Part shown: in pieces, positions 44,211 through 53,923 of the stretch
How positions within the stretch are numbered: the first letter of the stretch is position 1
How the letters are laid out: each line of letters opens with the position of its first letter
NCBI RefSeq assembly: GCF_007970185.1
Contig: NZ_CP042431.1
Span: forward strand, 4,650,001-4,714,000
Direction of reading: 5' to 3'
Length of the DNA stretch: 64,000 nucleotides
Source: Pseudobacter ginsenosidimutans
GTDB lineage: Bacteria > Bacteroidota > Bacteroidia > Chitinophagales > Chitinophagaceae
Program-made: the position numbers and the translations under genes
The notes under the pieces: generated by a model
Databases searched by the model: none
Told to the model about the DNA's origin: nothing
What the model saw: the letters and a program-made list of their open reading frames with translations, nothing else

Positions 44211-44810
44211 TCAGGGATTCAACAATTGCAGGAGCAGGATCACGGAAACCTGCCGGCCATGCTGCCGGAGATAATCCCTGACCTGTTTCATGGCATCCAT
44301 GATATATTTCTTTACCGTTTCCTGGGAAATATTCATCGCTTCCGCGATCTCGCGATGTTTCAATCCCTGGATCCTGCTCAGTTCAAAAACTTTTTGTTGC
44401 TGTGGACTCAGTTTTTTCTTTGCATCGGCAACCAGGATTGTCAGTTCTTTCAGTTCAGCTTCATTATAAGTGGCTTCGGAGAATGTATCCGGCTTTTCAT
44501 GCATTGCATAGGCAAGGTATTTTTCCTGTTGCGCCTGTTGCCTCAGTTTGTTGTAGAGGTGGTTGCGCATGATGGTATTGAGCCAGGCAGTGAAATGATC
44601 CATCTGGTGCAGGCTTTCCCTGTTCACCCAGATCTTGATAAAGATATCCTGAAGACTGTCCTGCGCAGCAGCGGTTGATTTAAGAATGGACAATGAACTG
44701 TGAAAGATATATTGTTTGTACCGGTGGTACAATTTCTCAAATGCATGCTGGTGGCCTTCGGCAACCAGCCTCAGCAGTTCCTGTTCTGTATTGGGTTCAG
44801 CAGTGTTCAA
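44211..44810 (-). CDS. ECF RNA polymerase sigma factor (second cassette)
   Basis: 199 residues. Region 2: FEKLYHRYKQYIFHSSLSIL and QDSLQDIFIKIWVNRESLHQMDHF. Region 4: LSPQQQKVFELSRIQGLKHREIAEAMNISQETVKKYIMDAMKQVRDYL. It belongs to the Bacteroidota ECF group that pairs with FecR proteins, and it heads the sigma-FecR-SusC-SusD run on the minus strand. It is clearly diverged from the first-cassette sigma, so crosstalk is not expected, but promoters of the two cannot be compared here. Upstream is a 246-base gap shared with the end of the next PUL. Confidence 0.93.
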   Translation of the reverse strand: MNTAEPNTEQELLRLVAEGHQHAFEKLYHRYKQYIFHSSLSILKSTAAAQDSLQDIFIKIWVNRESLHQMDHFTAWLNTIMRNHLYNKLRQQAQQEKYLAYAMHEKPDTFSEATYNEAELKELTILVADAKKKLSPQQQKVFELSRIQGLKHREIAEAMNISQETVKKYIMDAMKQVRDYLRQHGRQVSVILLLQLLNP

Positions 44811-44977
44811 TGTTGTTCCAGCTTGGCGGCAATGAATTGGTTGATAAGATAGGAAGGTTATGGTCAGGACCTGAAATTGTTACCGATCCCAAAATAATAC
44901 GTTTTTTCGAGTGGATGTAAAATTGTTATGCACGTGGTTACAAATTCCTGATTGTGGAAGAGGTGGGTAGAAATGAA

Positions 44978-45010
44978 AAAGGCTGTAAGCATCAACTTAC
45001 AACCTTTCCA
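44978..45010 (-). terminator. Intrinsic terminator for the large amino-sugar PUL
   Basis: AAAGGCTGTAAG and CTTACAACCTTT form a stem with one mismatch. On the minus strand a T run follows. It lies about 50 bases after the last gene of the 45-63 kb operon. Confidence 0.65.
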
Positions 45011-45056
45011 TTTTTCTTGTTTTTCAAAGTATACGGAAAAATAATTTCTTTGATCG

Positions 45057-46160
45057 CTACTTCCCGGCCGCAGTCAATTGACGGATCAGATCAGTTTCTT
45101 CTTTCTTATAGGGTGTTCCATCTTTTCTGAATACATCGTGAAACCAGAGCGGTGGCTCGCTGCCATCGTTCATGGGCGTATCCCAGGCATAAATTGTATT
45201 TGTTTTACCAGCCACCAGGCCCCAGTTGATAGCGCCGATATTTTTTTCTTTTAGCATGGGCAGGATATTGCTGAAATAACTGTTTCGGGTACGCGCCATA
45301 TATTCTGTGCAGATGAGAGGTTTGCCATGCGTCTTCAGTAATTCGATCACCCTTTTATGCCAGGGCGCATCTTCATAATCGTGATAAGTGATCACGTCTG
45401 AGTTTTCTATCTGTACCTGGTTGAGTTTTTCAAAATCCCATGCCCAAAGGCCTGCAGTGAGTGGCTGGTCTGGGTTTGCAGCCCTGGCCCATTTGAACAC
45501 GTTCTCCAGCAATGGAAGCGAGCTGTCCAGTTTTCCCGAATTACCTGGCTCATTGTATACATCCCAGAGCACAATGCGGTGGTCCTTTCCAAAATGCGAG
45601 ATGATATCCTTTACATAGGTTTCCAGTTCGGGAAAGAGCGTGCTGTCTTTATAATAAGGGTCTCCCGGATCCTGCATCCAACCGGAATTGTGTATACCGG
45701 TTTTCGGCGAAGGTTGTGTACCTGGTTTTGGATCTTTGTTCCAGCAATCATCGAATATTACAAAGATGGTTTTGATACCTTTTGAATCAGCGATATCGAG
45801 ATAACTGGCCACCCTGTCTTTGAATCCCTGTTTGTCCTGGTTCCAGGCCATATGATGCAGGTATACCCGCATGGTATTGAAACCAATGGAGGCTGCCCAT
45901 CCAAGTTCTTTCGCTATGGTAGCGGTATCAAAGGTTCCTTTTTGCCACATCTCCAATTGATTTATTGCGGTGCTGGGAATAAAGTTGGCGCCCACCATCC
46001 ATTTTTGTTTGGCGTACCATTCGTTTGCCTGCGCCGCAGACCAGACATTTCTGACAGGGGATCCGGTTGTTTCTTTTTTTTCTACATTTTCCCGGCAGCC
46101 TGTGCTCCATAGGATGCCTGCTGTAATGGCGGCAATCGTGATGCTGTGTAAGATCTTCAT
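45057..46160 (-). CDS. GH5-like glycoside hydrolase lipoprotein
   Basis: 367 residues with a lipobox near residue 22 (AGILWSTGCRENVEKK). The rest is a TIM-barrel hydrolase of clan GH-A type: GFNTMRVYLHHMAWNQD, IFVIFDDCWNKDP, VLWDVYNEPGNSGKLD (acid/base glutamate, ~205), DVITYHDYEDAPWH and PLICTEYMARTRNS (nucleophile glutamate, ~284). Such proteins are often labelled cellulase-family or 1,4-beta-xylanase-like; the substrate is not defined by sequence. Here it is the last gene of an amino-sugar PUL, so it more likely cleaves a backbone or linkage in the same glycan than cellulose. Surface or periplasmic lipoprotein. Confidence 0.85.
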   Translation of the reverse strand: MKILHSITIAAITAGILWSTGCRENVEKKETTGSPVRNVWSAAQANEWYAKQKWMVGANFIPSTAINQLEMWQKGTFDTATIAKELGWAASIGFNTMRVYLHHMAWNQDKQGFKDRVASYLDIADSKGIKTIFVIFDDCWNKDPKPGTQPSPKTGIHNSGWMQDPGDPYYKDSTLFPELETYVKDIISHFGKDHRIVLWDVYNEPGNSGKLDSSLPLLENVFKWARAANPDQPLTAGLWAWDFEKLNQVQIENSDVITYHDYEDAPWHKRVIELLKTHGKPLICTEYMARTRNSYFSNILPMLKEKNIGAINWGLVAGKTNTIYAWDTPMNDGSEPPLWFHDVFRKDGTPYKKEETDLIRQLTAAGK

Positions 46161-46204
46161 TTCAGTGAGGATTTATCTTTGTTATTACTGGTTGCAGAAA
46201 TAGA

Positions 46205-47941
46205 TCATTGATCAATGACGATAATTTGTTTTTCCACTTGTTCACTTCCCTTGTTCACCTTTAAGAAATAATTTCCTTTAGGCAGTTTCCTGGTATCCAC
46301 TTTTGCCGATGTACTTTCTCCCGGGCTTTTACCTTTTGCAACAAGAGCGCCATTGGTATTGTACAATGCGAAAGTGAATCCCTTATTGTCTGTTCCATAA
46401 CCTGCAGACTTGCCTGCGTCCAGAACCGGTTCCATCACAATGTTGAGTTCGGTTTTAGCTGGATTGGGATATGTTTTTACCGTGTAAGTTGGAGCGCCTG
46501 CAACAGTTGCTGCTGAAGCGCTGATTGGTTCAAATTTCCACAATTGACAATCCAGTCCTTTCCATCGCCAATGCGTTACATCAGCGCCGGGAACATTGCT
46601 GCAGGCGCCGATATCCAGCACATAACTACTCACGCGGTTCATGATGCGATAATAACCACCTCCTACGGGTTCCAGTCTGTATTGCTGACAGGGATTTCCA
46701 TTATTGTCCCACAAACCGAGCGGCGCGCCTTCATTGATATTGCATCCTGTTAGATCCAAAGCATAATGTGTTGGTTGCTGTGAAACGATGGTATAAAAGC
46801 CATCCAGGTAAGTAAGCTGCCAGCGCTGGCCGGGGCAGCTGGTTGGAGTCCAGGTACCGATATCTGCTGAACGGCTGGTGCTGCAATTAAAGATATCGAG
46901 TACCAGCGGTTGACCGGTTGCTGTGGTCATTTTGGAAACGATCCTGTAGGTGCCATTAGGGATAGTATTGGGAACGATGCAACCCATTCCTTCCGGATCA
47001 TTGGGCCGCGCAGGCATTCCGGCCCAGGTGGGATACACAGGCATGATAAGGGCATTGGTAAAATACAATCTGTCTATGCACACTCTGCGTGTTGTATAAT
47101 CACCATTTTGATAGCGGTGATACACGATGAAATATTCATCCTCATAATCATCTCCGCAACCAGGCCGGTGCATGATGGAGGCATGTCCATTCCCCGTGAA
47201 AGGACCCCAGTTCTGCAGTATTACACCGCGGTAGGTCCAGGGACCCATGGGAGAATTGGAGGTGGAGTACCTGACATTATAAGTTGAGTTGGCCCAGGAG
47301 CCGTTGGAATAGGATAGATAATAGGTGCTTCCGCGTTTCAGCATATGGGGAGCTTCCGTATAATACTGTGGCGTTGCAAGTGTTGGGCCGCCAATAAAGG
47401 AAGTCATATTGGAAGCGAGTTTGCGGATCACCATCTTGCTTTGTGCAGATCCTCCATAATAGATATATGCCTGCCCGTCGTTGTCAACAAATACGGCGGG
47501 ATCGATGATATCTGTTATAAAAGGATCTGAACCGATCAATGGATATCCCAGATCTGTGAAAGGACCAATGGGGGAGGGACCCACTGCCACACCGATCTTG
47601 GCTTCGGCAGTATAATAAAAATAATATTGATTGTTGCGAAACACTACATGCGGCGCCCATCCATTTACATTTGCCCAACTGCATTGAGGGCCGAGATCAA
47701 ATATCACACCTTCAAACACCCAGTTGGTAAGGTCTGTAGAAGAAAACGCTTTAAAGTAATTGCCGCCTGTAGGATAGATATAATATTTCCCATTGAAATA
47801 CTGAATATCAGGATCGGCCTCATATCCCTGCAAGATGGGATTTCCACTTGCCTGTGCGTGCACTTTATCATGTACAGAAAAAAATATGCACAGTGAACAA
47901 ATCAGCTGAAACAGCCGGGGAAAGAAAGGAAGCTTTCTCAT
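46205..47941 (-). CDS. Secreted GH43 with ricin-type lectin domain and T9SS tail
   Basis: 578 residues from ATG 47941 (MRKLPFFPRLF), chosen because the longer frame begins with TTG. A signal peptide (~1-30) is followed by a GH43-like five-bladed propeller (~35-320: NPILQGYEADPDIQYFNGKYYIYPTGG, DPAVFVDNDGQAYIYYGG, YTEAPHMLKRGSTYYLSYS). A ricin-type beta-trefoil follows (~335-480, with QP-W-like repeats such as CPGQRWQLTYLDGFY and CQQYRLEPVGGGYYRI). The T9SS type A sorting domain begins at YTVKTYPNPAKTELNIV. It is the only PUL enzyme here with a T9SS tail, so it acts outside the cell. Confidence 0.88.
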   Translation of the reverse strand: MRKLPFFPRLFQLICSLCIFFSVHDKVHAQASGNPILQGYEADPDIQYFNGKYYIYPTGGNYFKAFSSTDLTNWVFEGVIFDLGPQCSWANVNGWAPHVVFRNNQYYFYYTAEAKIGVAVGPSPIGPFTDLGYPLIGSDPFITDIIDPAVFVDNDGQAYIYYGGSAQSKMVIRKLASNMTSFIGGPTLATPQYYTEAPHMLKRGSTYYLSYSNGSWANSTYNVRYSTSNSPMGPWTYRGVILQNWGPFTGNGHASIMHRPGCGDDYEDEYFIVYHRYQNGDYTTRRVCIDRLYFTNALIMPVYPTWAGMPARPNDPEGMGCIVPNTIPNGTYRIVSKMTTATGQPLVLDIFNCSTSRSADIGTWTPTSCPGQRWQLTYLDGFYTIVSQQPTHYALDLTGCNINEGAPLGLWDNNGNPCQQYRLEPVGGGYYRIMNRVSSYVLDIGACSNVPGADVTHWRWKGLDCQLWKFEPISASAATVAGAPTYTVKTYPNPAKTELNIVMEPVLDAGKSAGYGTDNKGFTFALYNTNGALVAKGKSPGESTSAKVDTRKLPKGNYFLKVNKGSEQVEKQIIVIDQ

Positions 47942-47983
47942 AGTAAACAATTTAATGATTATTAGCAGTTGGTTAACTCGGTA

Positions 47984-48814
47984 TTACTGCGAGTGGTAAG
48001 CTACCAGCCCCTCTATAGGACCTGTCAACACTTTATTTGTTTTCATTCCAAACTCAGCGGCCACTTCTTCCAATAACTCACTGAAAACAAAACCAACTGT
48101 TCCACTGCAATTGAATGAGTAGCTGGCATAATCCGGATATAAGGCTACAAGATTTCCAAAAAACTGCCTGAAGCCTGCTCGGATCGTATTCCTGGAATAG
48201 TCACAATCCAATTGCAGGAATTTGCAAAAGCCGGCACAGTAACGATTGGCTAACGGCTTTGTATATACGTTATTGAAGATCTCTTCACGGCTGATCCCAT
48301 AACTGTTGTTGAAACGCTGGGCTACAGCTGCAGGCATGGTGCCACGTAAATAATCCTGGAGCACTTTTCTTCCGAGGGAGGAAGCACTTCCTTCATCTCC
48401 TAAAATAAATCCCAGAGAATCGATATGATGAACGATCTTTTCTCCATCATAGATGCAGGTATTGGAGCCTGTTCCAAGTATCGAAACAAATCCGGGTTGA
48501 TCACCCAGCAATCCCCGGGCCGCTGCCAACAGATCCATAAAAACAAAAACCTCTGCATTGGGAAAAACGCCTGCAAGGGAACGGTTCATTATTGCGATCC
48601 TGTCTTCCTCACATCCGGCGCCATAGAAAAATAATTGTCTGATACCGGCAGGGTCGATCCTTTCCGGCAATGAACTGCTCAATGATTCAATGATGTATTC
48701 CCCTGTTACATAATAGGGGTTGTAGCCCTCTGTCTGAAACTTCAGTATTTCTTCCTGCCCTGACAATAAACTCCAGGTTGTTTTGGTGGAACCACTATCT
48801 GCTATTAGTATCAT
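47984..48814 (-). CDS. BadF/BadG-family amino-sugar kinase (GlcNAc/MurNAc kinase type)
   Basis: 276 residues of the ASKHA fold in the BadF/BadG/BcrA family, which includes N-acetylglucosamine kinases and MurK-type MurNAc/GlcNAc kinases. Phosphate-1 motif IADSGSTKTTW is at the N-terminus; phosphate-2 is VSILGTGSNTCIYDG; GFILGDEGSASSLGRKVLQDYLRG is the hallmark loop of sugar kinases in the family; FNCSGTVGFVFSELLEE is near the C-terminus. Its PUL neighbours are a sugar permease (18 bases upstream) and a MurQ-type etherase, which fits phosphorylation of imported GlcNAc or MurNAc at C6. Which sugar is preferred is not shown by sequence. Confidence 0.85.
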   Translation of the reverse strand: MILIADSGSTKTTWSLLSGQEEILKFQTEGYNPYYVTGEYIIESLSSSLPERIDPAGIRQLFFYGAGCEEDRIAIMNRSLAGVFPNAEVFVFMDLLAAARGLLGDQPGFVSILGTGSNTCIYDGEKIVHHIDSLGFILGDEGSASSLGRKVLQDYLRGTMPAAVAQRFNNSYGISREEIFNNVYTKPLANRYCAGFCKFLQLDCDYSRNTIRAGFRQFFGNLVALYPDYASYSFNCSGTVGFVFSELLEEVAAEFGMKTNKVLTGPIEGLVAYHSQ

Positions 48815-48831
48815 TCTATTTTATTTATTTG

Positions 48832-50115
48832 CTAACGCCTTATTTTATGCCCGGCAACAGCATAATATCCAATTGCCAGGTAACAGGGTATCACAATAAT
48901 ATAGGCTAGTTTAGGATTGAAGAGATCAGTTGCATATCCATACAACAGTGGTAATACCGCAGCTCCGGAAATGGCCATCACCAAAAGTGATGATCCTGTT
49001 TTGGTGAATTTTCCCAGGCCGGCAATTGCCAGTGGCCAGATCGATGGCCAGATAAGCGAATTAGCCAGTCCAAGCAATGCAACAAAAACTACCGAGGTCA
49101 GACCATTGGTAAGAATGGCGATCACTGCGCATACAATACCCAGTAATGCAGAGCCTTTCAGGGCTGCTTCCTGTGAAAGATACCGGGGTATGCAGATGAT
49201 CCCGATGATATATCCGATCAGCATTCCCACCAGGGTGAATGCCGTAAAGAATTTTGAAGTGGAAAGTGGAATTCCATAATACGCACCATAGCCAATAATA
49301 CTGTTGCCCGCAATCACTTCCACACCGGTATACAAGAACAATACAAAAACTCCGATGAGAAGATGAGGGAATTGAAAGATGGACGTTTTCTCCGCAAGTG
49401 ATCCGGTAATGGATTCTGTTTCGGTTTCTTCTTCGTCTACTTCCGGAAGACTGGAAAAATAGATCAAGATCGAAAGAGCTATCAACACAAGGGTGATGAT
49501 GAGGTAGGGAAGTATCACTTTGCCGGCCAGATCATCCAGTGCAAGAGTTTTCTCTGAAGGAGCGAGTGTGCTTAATTTCTGTTGCAGTGCATCGGCATCG
49601 TTCAATATAACGGCGCCAAGGATAAGCGGCGCAATTACACCGGCAATTCCGTTACAGATGCCCATAAAGCTGATCCTCCTTGCTGCACTATCCTTTGGAC
49701 CGAGGATGGCAACATATGGATTGGAAGCTGTTTGCAGAATCGTCAACCCTGCTCCCTGAACAAACAGTCCCAATAAAAAAACAGGGTATAACCGGTAGAT
49801 CGCGGCAGGAATGAACAACAAAGATCCCAGGGCCACCAGCAATAATCCGATGGACAATCCATTTTTGAATCCCGTTTTCTTCAATAACCAACCTGAAGGG
49901 ATACCTGCAATAAAATAAGAAATGTAAAAGGCGAAAGCCACCAGGTAGGATTGAAAATTATTCAGTTCACAGGCTATCTGGAGGTAGGGGATCAGCACAG
50001 CACTAAGCCATGTAACAAATCCGAAAATGAAGAACAAAGATCCCACAATGATCAGTGGATTAACGAATGCCTGGTTCTTCGCAGCAGAAGGCATACTATT
50101 GGTAATGCTGGTCAT
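48832..50115 (-). CDS. FucP/GluP-family sugar MFS permease
   Basis: 427 residues with about 12 membrane helices, of the fucose/glucose/galactose/GlcNAc permease family. Landmarks are FLFGFVTWLSAVLIPYLQIACELNNFQSYLVAFAFYISYF, IPSGWLLKKTGFKNGLSIG, LFVQGAGLTILQTASNPYVAILGP and GICNGIAGVIAPLILG. It should import a sugar with protons across the inner membrane. Flanked by the kinase downstream and the ceramidase-like gene upstream (1-base gap), it is most simply the GlcNAc or MurNAc permease of the locus (NagP or MurT type). Confidence 0.9.
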   Translation of the reverse strand: MTSITNSMPSAAKNQAFVNPLIIVGSLFFIFGFVTWLSAVLIPYLQIACELNNFQSYLVAFAFYISYFIAGIPSGWLLKKTGFKNGLSIGLLLVALGSLLFIPAAIYRLYPVFLLGLFVQGAGLTILQTASNPYVAILGPKDSAARRISFMGICNGIAGVIAPLILGAVILNDADALQQKLSTLAPSEKTLALDDLAGKVILPYLIITLVLIALSILIYFSSLPEVDEEETETESITGSLAEKTSIFQFPHLLIGVFVLFLYTGVEVIAGNSIIGYGAYYGIPLSTSKFFTAFTLVGMLIGYIIGIICIPRYLSQEAALKGSALLGIVCAVIAILTNGLTSVVFVALLGLANSLIWPSIWPLAIAGLGKFTKTGSSLLVMAISGAAVLPLLYGYATDLFNPKLAYIIVIPCYLAIGYYAVAGHKIRR

Positions 50116-50116
50116 G

Positions 50117-52045
50117 CTAGCGGTGCTGTTGTTTTATTTTTTCCAAAATATCATCATAAACAGATTCCGGGAAAATGGCTGGCTGGCCATACCAGAAAAA
50201 AGAATCCATGCCTTCGTACACTCCTTCCCTGATATGTCTTTGTGTGGGCAGGTAGCTGGATACATCATTACAATAGCCTGCAACACTCACCCGTTCCCCA
50301 GGCCATATTTTTTTTATTCCGATACTATAATCAGTAACAGCTTCACGGGATAATCCCACCAGTTTCCACGGACCGATATTGATGGTTTGAATATAAACAG
50401 GCATAGAAGAGGGCATGGCATGCTCACGGTTCAATTGCAGCATCAGATTGGCCCATCTTACATTCTTTTCTGCATATACATCACCTTCTTTCCCAGCATT
50501 CCTTTTACGGAATTCGACCAGTTCTTCTTCTGTCCGGTTCTTTACGGGAAAATTTATTGAGTCCAGGTAGAAGGAAATATTGCCGTTCAATTCTTCGAGC
50601 GGACGATCCAGAACAGCGGTGATGTCTTCAGCAAGTTTGGTCCCAGTTGCTGTATGACTTAAATCCATAGGATTGATATCTCCTCCACAACCCTGTATGA
50701 ATAAGGATTTGCGGATACCGGCATTTTCAGCAAGCCATTTCCTGGTAACACCGGGGTAGTTGGCGCTAATAGTGATCCCCTCTGCGCCTTCATTCTTAAA
50801 TACAGGATGGCAGCCGGCCAGGAACAGCACTGTTCTTTCTTTATCTTTTTCTCTTACAATTTTTATTACATCAAGATCATCATCATAAGGCAAGGGCGCT
50901 TTAGTGAAAGTCCTGTTGCCACCGATGGCTGTTTTACCTCTTCCAAAATAGATCTTGGAAGGTTCCATATGGCGGAGCGCTGCCTGGATGGCGGCTATGA
51001 GGGCATGCCTCACTACGCCATATAAGTAAACGCTGTCGGGCTTTTGATTGTGTTCACCCCAGGTCAGCCAGTTCTGTGTTACCGGTGCAAAATGTGTATG
51101 AGATGCATTCACCAGTATCGCAGCGGGAGGAATCTTGTTTTTCCTGAGGATTTCCTGTTTTACAGAGGAGATGAAACTTCCGTCGAATCCACATACATCG
51201 GTTCCTGCAAGCACTACAATTTGTTTACCTGCTGCCACGGCAAGCGCAGAAACAGAAAGATCTCCATCCGTTCGATGACGACCGGTGTAGATGGTGTTTG
51301 ACGAATCGATCCCGTAAATAGTATTGCCGGCAATGGCAATGGCTTTCAGTTTTACATCATAGGAGAGGCCATTGTATCTTGCGATCCTGGTTCCAATTGA
51401 ATGTTCTTTCCCCAGGTCATATTTAATCAGATCATTTTCGGTTGTTAGTGCGTAAAGGGATCCTTTGTATGCGGCCAGGCCCTGGAGATGGGGAATGGTA
51501 GTGAGCGTGCTCCATTGCAGCGCTTTCTTTCCCAAAGATGCATAGCTTATTGCTCCGTCATTTGTTGCGATGTAGATACAACTATCCGAAACCGTTAGTG
51601 AAACTGTATTGGCAGCGTTCCCGATTTTCTTCCACTTCAATTTTTTTGCAGGAACGGCATACAGCAAATTTCCTGCTTGATCTGCGGCATACCATCCTGC
51701 TTTGTTGCCAGCCAATAATCTGATGCCATCTGCATTACCGATGCTTTTCCATGCAGGTTCGCCGTCAATTCCTGAAATCATCAGCTTGCCCTGTGATACA
51801 GCTATCAGGTTGTTTGCAGAATTTCCAAATGCTGTGCAATCAACAGCTTCACCTTTCCTGATCCATTCCAGTGTAAACCTGCCATCCCTGGGTGCGCCAT
51901 AGCCGGCCAGACTTAATGAAAAAGGGTAGGATGGCGGTTCCAGGCTGGTTTGGGCGAAACCTGCACGGTAATTCACCTGGGCGCCCGCAATGGCCATGCT
52001 GCCCAGCATCAAACCAATTAATGTTAATCTCGCTACAATCTTCAT
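50117..52045 (-). CDS. Ceramidase-like (neutral/alkaline) protein with inserted propeller domain
   Basis: 642 residues with a signal peptide (~1-22, ending AIAGAQ). The first family strand YRAGFAQTSLEPP is followed by a ~190-residue insert (about 70-262) built of short propeller-like repeats (NNLIAVSQGKLMISG, GIRLLAGNKAGWYAADQAGNLLYA, GSLYALTTENDLIKYDLG, NTIYGIDSSNTIYTG). The neutral-ceramidase N-terminal domain resumes at SALAVAAGKQIVVLAGTD. Putative zinc ligands lie in ASHTHFAP (H316, H318) and AGCHPVF, and QGCGGDINP follows. Bacterial members may hydrolyse amide-linked lipids; in PULs their real substrate is often unknown. The insert position is unusual. Confidence 0.75.
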   Translation of the reverse strand: MKIVARLTLIGLMLGSMAIAGAQVNYRAGFAQTSLEPPSYPFSLSLAGYGAPRDGRFTLEWIRKGEAVDCTAFGNSANNLIAVSQGKLMISGIDGEPAWKSIGNADGIRLLAGNKAGWYAADQAGNLLYAVPAKKLKWKKIGNAANTVSLTVSDSCIYIATNDGAISYASLGKKALQWSTLTTIPHLQGLAAYKGSLYALTTENDLIKYDLGKEHSIGTRIARYNGLSYDVKLKAIAIAGNTIYGIDSSNTIYTGRHRTDGDLSVSALAVAAGKQIVVLAGTDVCGFDGSFISSVKQEILRKNKIPPAAILVNASHTHFAPVTQNWLTWGEHNQKPDSVYLYGVVRHALIAAIQAALRHMEPSKIYFGRGKTAIGGNRTFTKAPLPYDDDLDVIKIVREKDKERTVLFLAGCHPVFKNEGAEGITISANYPGVTRKWLAENAGIRKSLFIQGCGGDINPMDLSHTATGTKLAEDITAVLDRPLEELNGNISFYLDSINFPVKNRTEEELVEFRKRNAGKEGDVYAEKNVRWANLMLQLNREHAMPSSMPVYIQTINIGPWKLVGLSREAVTDYSIGIKKIWPGERVSVAGYCNDVSSYLPTQRHIREGVYEGMDSFFWYGQPAIFPESVYDDILEKIKQQHR

Positions 52046-52061
52046 AGCAACAAATGAATGA

Positions 52062-53912
52062 TTATGGGTTGATAAAAAACATGGTTGTATTGGTGCTTCG
52101 CTTACCCGAAGGCGTTACAACAACCACCTTCAATTGTCTTCTTTCACCTTTATGAAGAATGATATGCACTGGCTTATCATACAGGAAATCGGTTTCCCTT
52201 GCATCCTGCCCTTCGAAATTGTAATAGATCTTAGCCCCTGTTACGGGTGCTTTCATCTCAATCCTGAATTCTGCTCCATAGAGGGTTGTATCTTTTATTC
52301 CAATGGGGCCGGGAATGCGGTATACCTTATCAGTTGTATCCAGCTCCGCTAAATGCAGTGGTAATCTTTTTTCGAAAAAATTGACAGAATCGATTTTCTT
52401 CCGCGGGGTCCATGCAATTTCAGCAAGCGCCATCAAACGGGGATAGAGCATATACTCCACCTTCCGGTGTGTGTCCATATGTTCTGTCCAGATAGCTGCT
52501 TCCACACCTATGATATGTTTCTTTTCTTCTTCCTTCAGTTCAGCAGGGGTGGGATCGAAGGCAAGCACTTTTTCGATAGGATTGTATCCCCATCCGATAG
52601 CCAATGGCTCAAGTTCTCTTTTGCCTTGTATGAAATCGAAGTATACATGGGTTTGTGGCGCCATTACCACATCGTGCCGCTGTTTGGCTGCTTTGATCCC
52701 TTCTTCGATATTGCGCCAGCTCATTACTGCTGCATTCGGCGCCAATCCGCCTTCCAGTATTTCATCCCATCCGATGATCTTTCTTCCTTTGGAGTTGACG
52801 AATTTTTCTATCCGTTTCACAAAATAGCTTTGCAATTCAAATTCATCTTTCAGCTTCTGGTCCTTGATCCGCTTCTGACAATACCTGCAGGCTTTCCATC
52901 TGTCTTTCGGACATTCATCTCCTCCGATATGGATGTATTCCGAAGGGAAGAGTTCCATCACTTCCGTCAATACATCTTCAAGGAATTTGAATGTATTCTC
53001 TTTGCCGGCACAGTAAACATCTTCATAGATCCCCCAATGTTCTGCCACTTTAAATGGTCCGGGATTATCGCCGCAAGCCAACTGCGGATATGATGCCAGT
53101 GCAGCCAGGGAATGGCCTGGCAATTCTATTTCAGGAATAATGGTCACATGTCTTTCTTTGGCAAAAGCAACAATATCCCTGATCTCATCCTGGGTATAGA
53201 AACCGCCGTACGGAATATGATCGATACCGCTCAGCGAATCAACATAATGACTGACCTGGCTTCCTGCCCTGTATGCGCCTACTGATGTGAGTTTCGGATA
53301 TTTCTTTATTTCAATCCGCCAGCCATGATCTTCGGTCAGGTGCCAGTGATAGACATTCATCTTGTATTTGGCAAGCATTTCTATCTGGCTTTTGATGAAG
53401 GATACCGGGTAAATATGGTAGCCAACATCCTGCATGATGCCGCGGTAGGAATAGCGGGGCTTATCGTTGATTTCAGCACATTTCAACCGGATATTTCCAT
53501 TGTTGTTATGGACCAGTTGCATCATGGTTTGAACTCCGTAGAACAATCCTGTTTCATTTCCTGCAACAACAATGGCTGCGGGATCGATCGACAGGGTATA
53601 GGATTCATCCTTATTGCTTCGCCCGCGCTCATGGGAAAAATATATACTGTTCTTTACATTGTTCCTGGAAGTTTTTTCCTGTACCAATGCAATGCCATAG
53701 TTCTTTAAAATAAAGCTGGCAAACAAGGACGCTTTCTTTTTGGAGGGCTCATCGGTATACAGGAGCAGCGTGTTGGGGCCGATAGTGAAATAACCATCCT
53801 TCACCATCATGTTTTCAGGCATCGGTATTACTCCCGGCTCAGGCGATTGAGCCTGGGAGTAATTGGATATGATCAGCAACAAAAGACCGGTTAAAATATT
53901 CCTGCAGTACAT
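52062..53912 (-). CDS. GH20 beta-N-acetylhexosaminidase
   Basis: 616 residues with a signal peptide (~1-22, ending NYSQAQS). Residues ~22-155 are the GH20b domain and ~155-500 the catalytic TIM barrel: YRGIMQDVGYHIYPVSFIKSQIEMLAKYKMNVYHWHLTEDHGWRIEIKKYP, then EYIHIGGDECPKDRW with the adjacent D-E pair (~330) of substrate-assisted catalysis, and WGYNPIEKVLAFDP. The C-terminal ~90 residues carry a beta-sandwich-like domain. It releases terminal GlcNAc or GalNAc from glycans in the periplasm. Within the PUL it lies between the ceramidase-like gene and murQ. Confidence 0.93.
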   Translation of the reverse strand: MYCRNILTGLLLLIISNYSQAQSPEPGVIPMPENMMVKDGYFTIGPNTLLLYTDEPSKKKASLFASFILKNYGIALVQEKTSRNNVKNSIYFSHERGRSNKDESYTLSIDPAAIVVAGNETGLFYGVQTMMQLVHNNNGNIRLKCAEINDKPRYSYRGIMQDVGYHIYPVSFIKSQIEMLAKYKMNVYHWHLTEDHGWRIEIKKYPKLTSVGAYRAGSQVSHYVDSLSGIDHIPYGGFYTQDEIRDIVAFAKERHVTIIPEIELPGHSLAALASYPQLACGDNPGPFKVAEHWGIYEDVYCAGKENTFKFLEDVLTEVMELFPSEYIHIGGDECPKDRWKACRYCQKRIKDQKLKDEFELQSYFVKRIEKFVNSKGRKIIGWDEILEGGLAPNAAVMSWRNIEEGIKAAKQRHDVVMAPQTHVYFDFIQGKRELEPLAIGWGYNPIEKVLAFDPTPAELKEEEKKHIIGVEAAIWTEHMDTHRKVEYMLYPRLMALAEIAWTPRKKIDSVNFFEKRLPLHLAELDTTDKVYRIPGPIGIKDTTLYGAEFRIEMKAPVTGAKIYYNFEGQDARETDFLYDKPVHIILHKGERRQLKVVVVTPSGKRSTNTTMFFINP

Positions 53913-53923
53913 CGCTCAATAAT

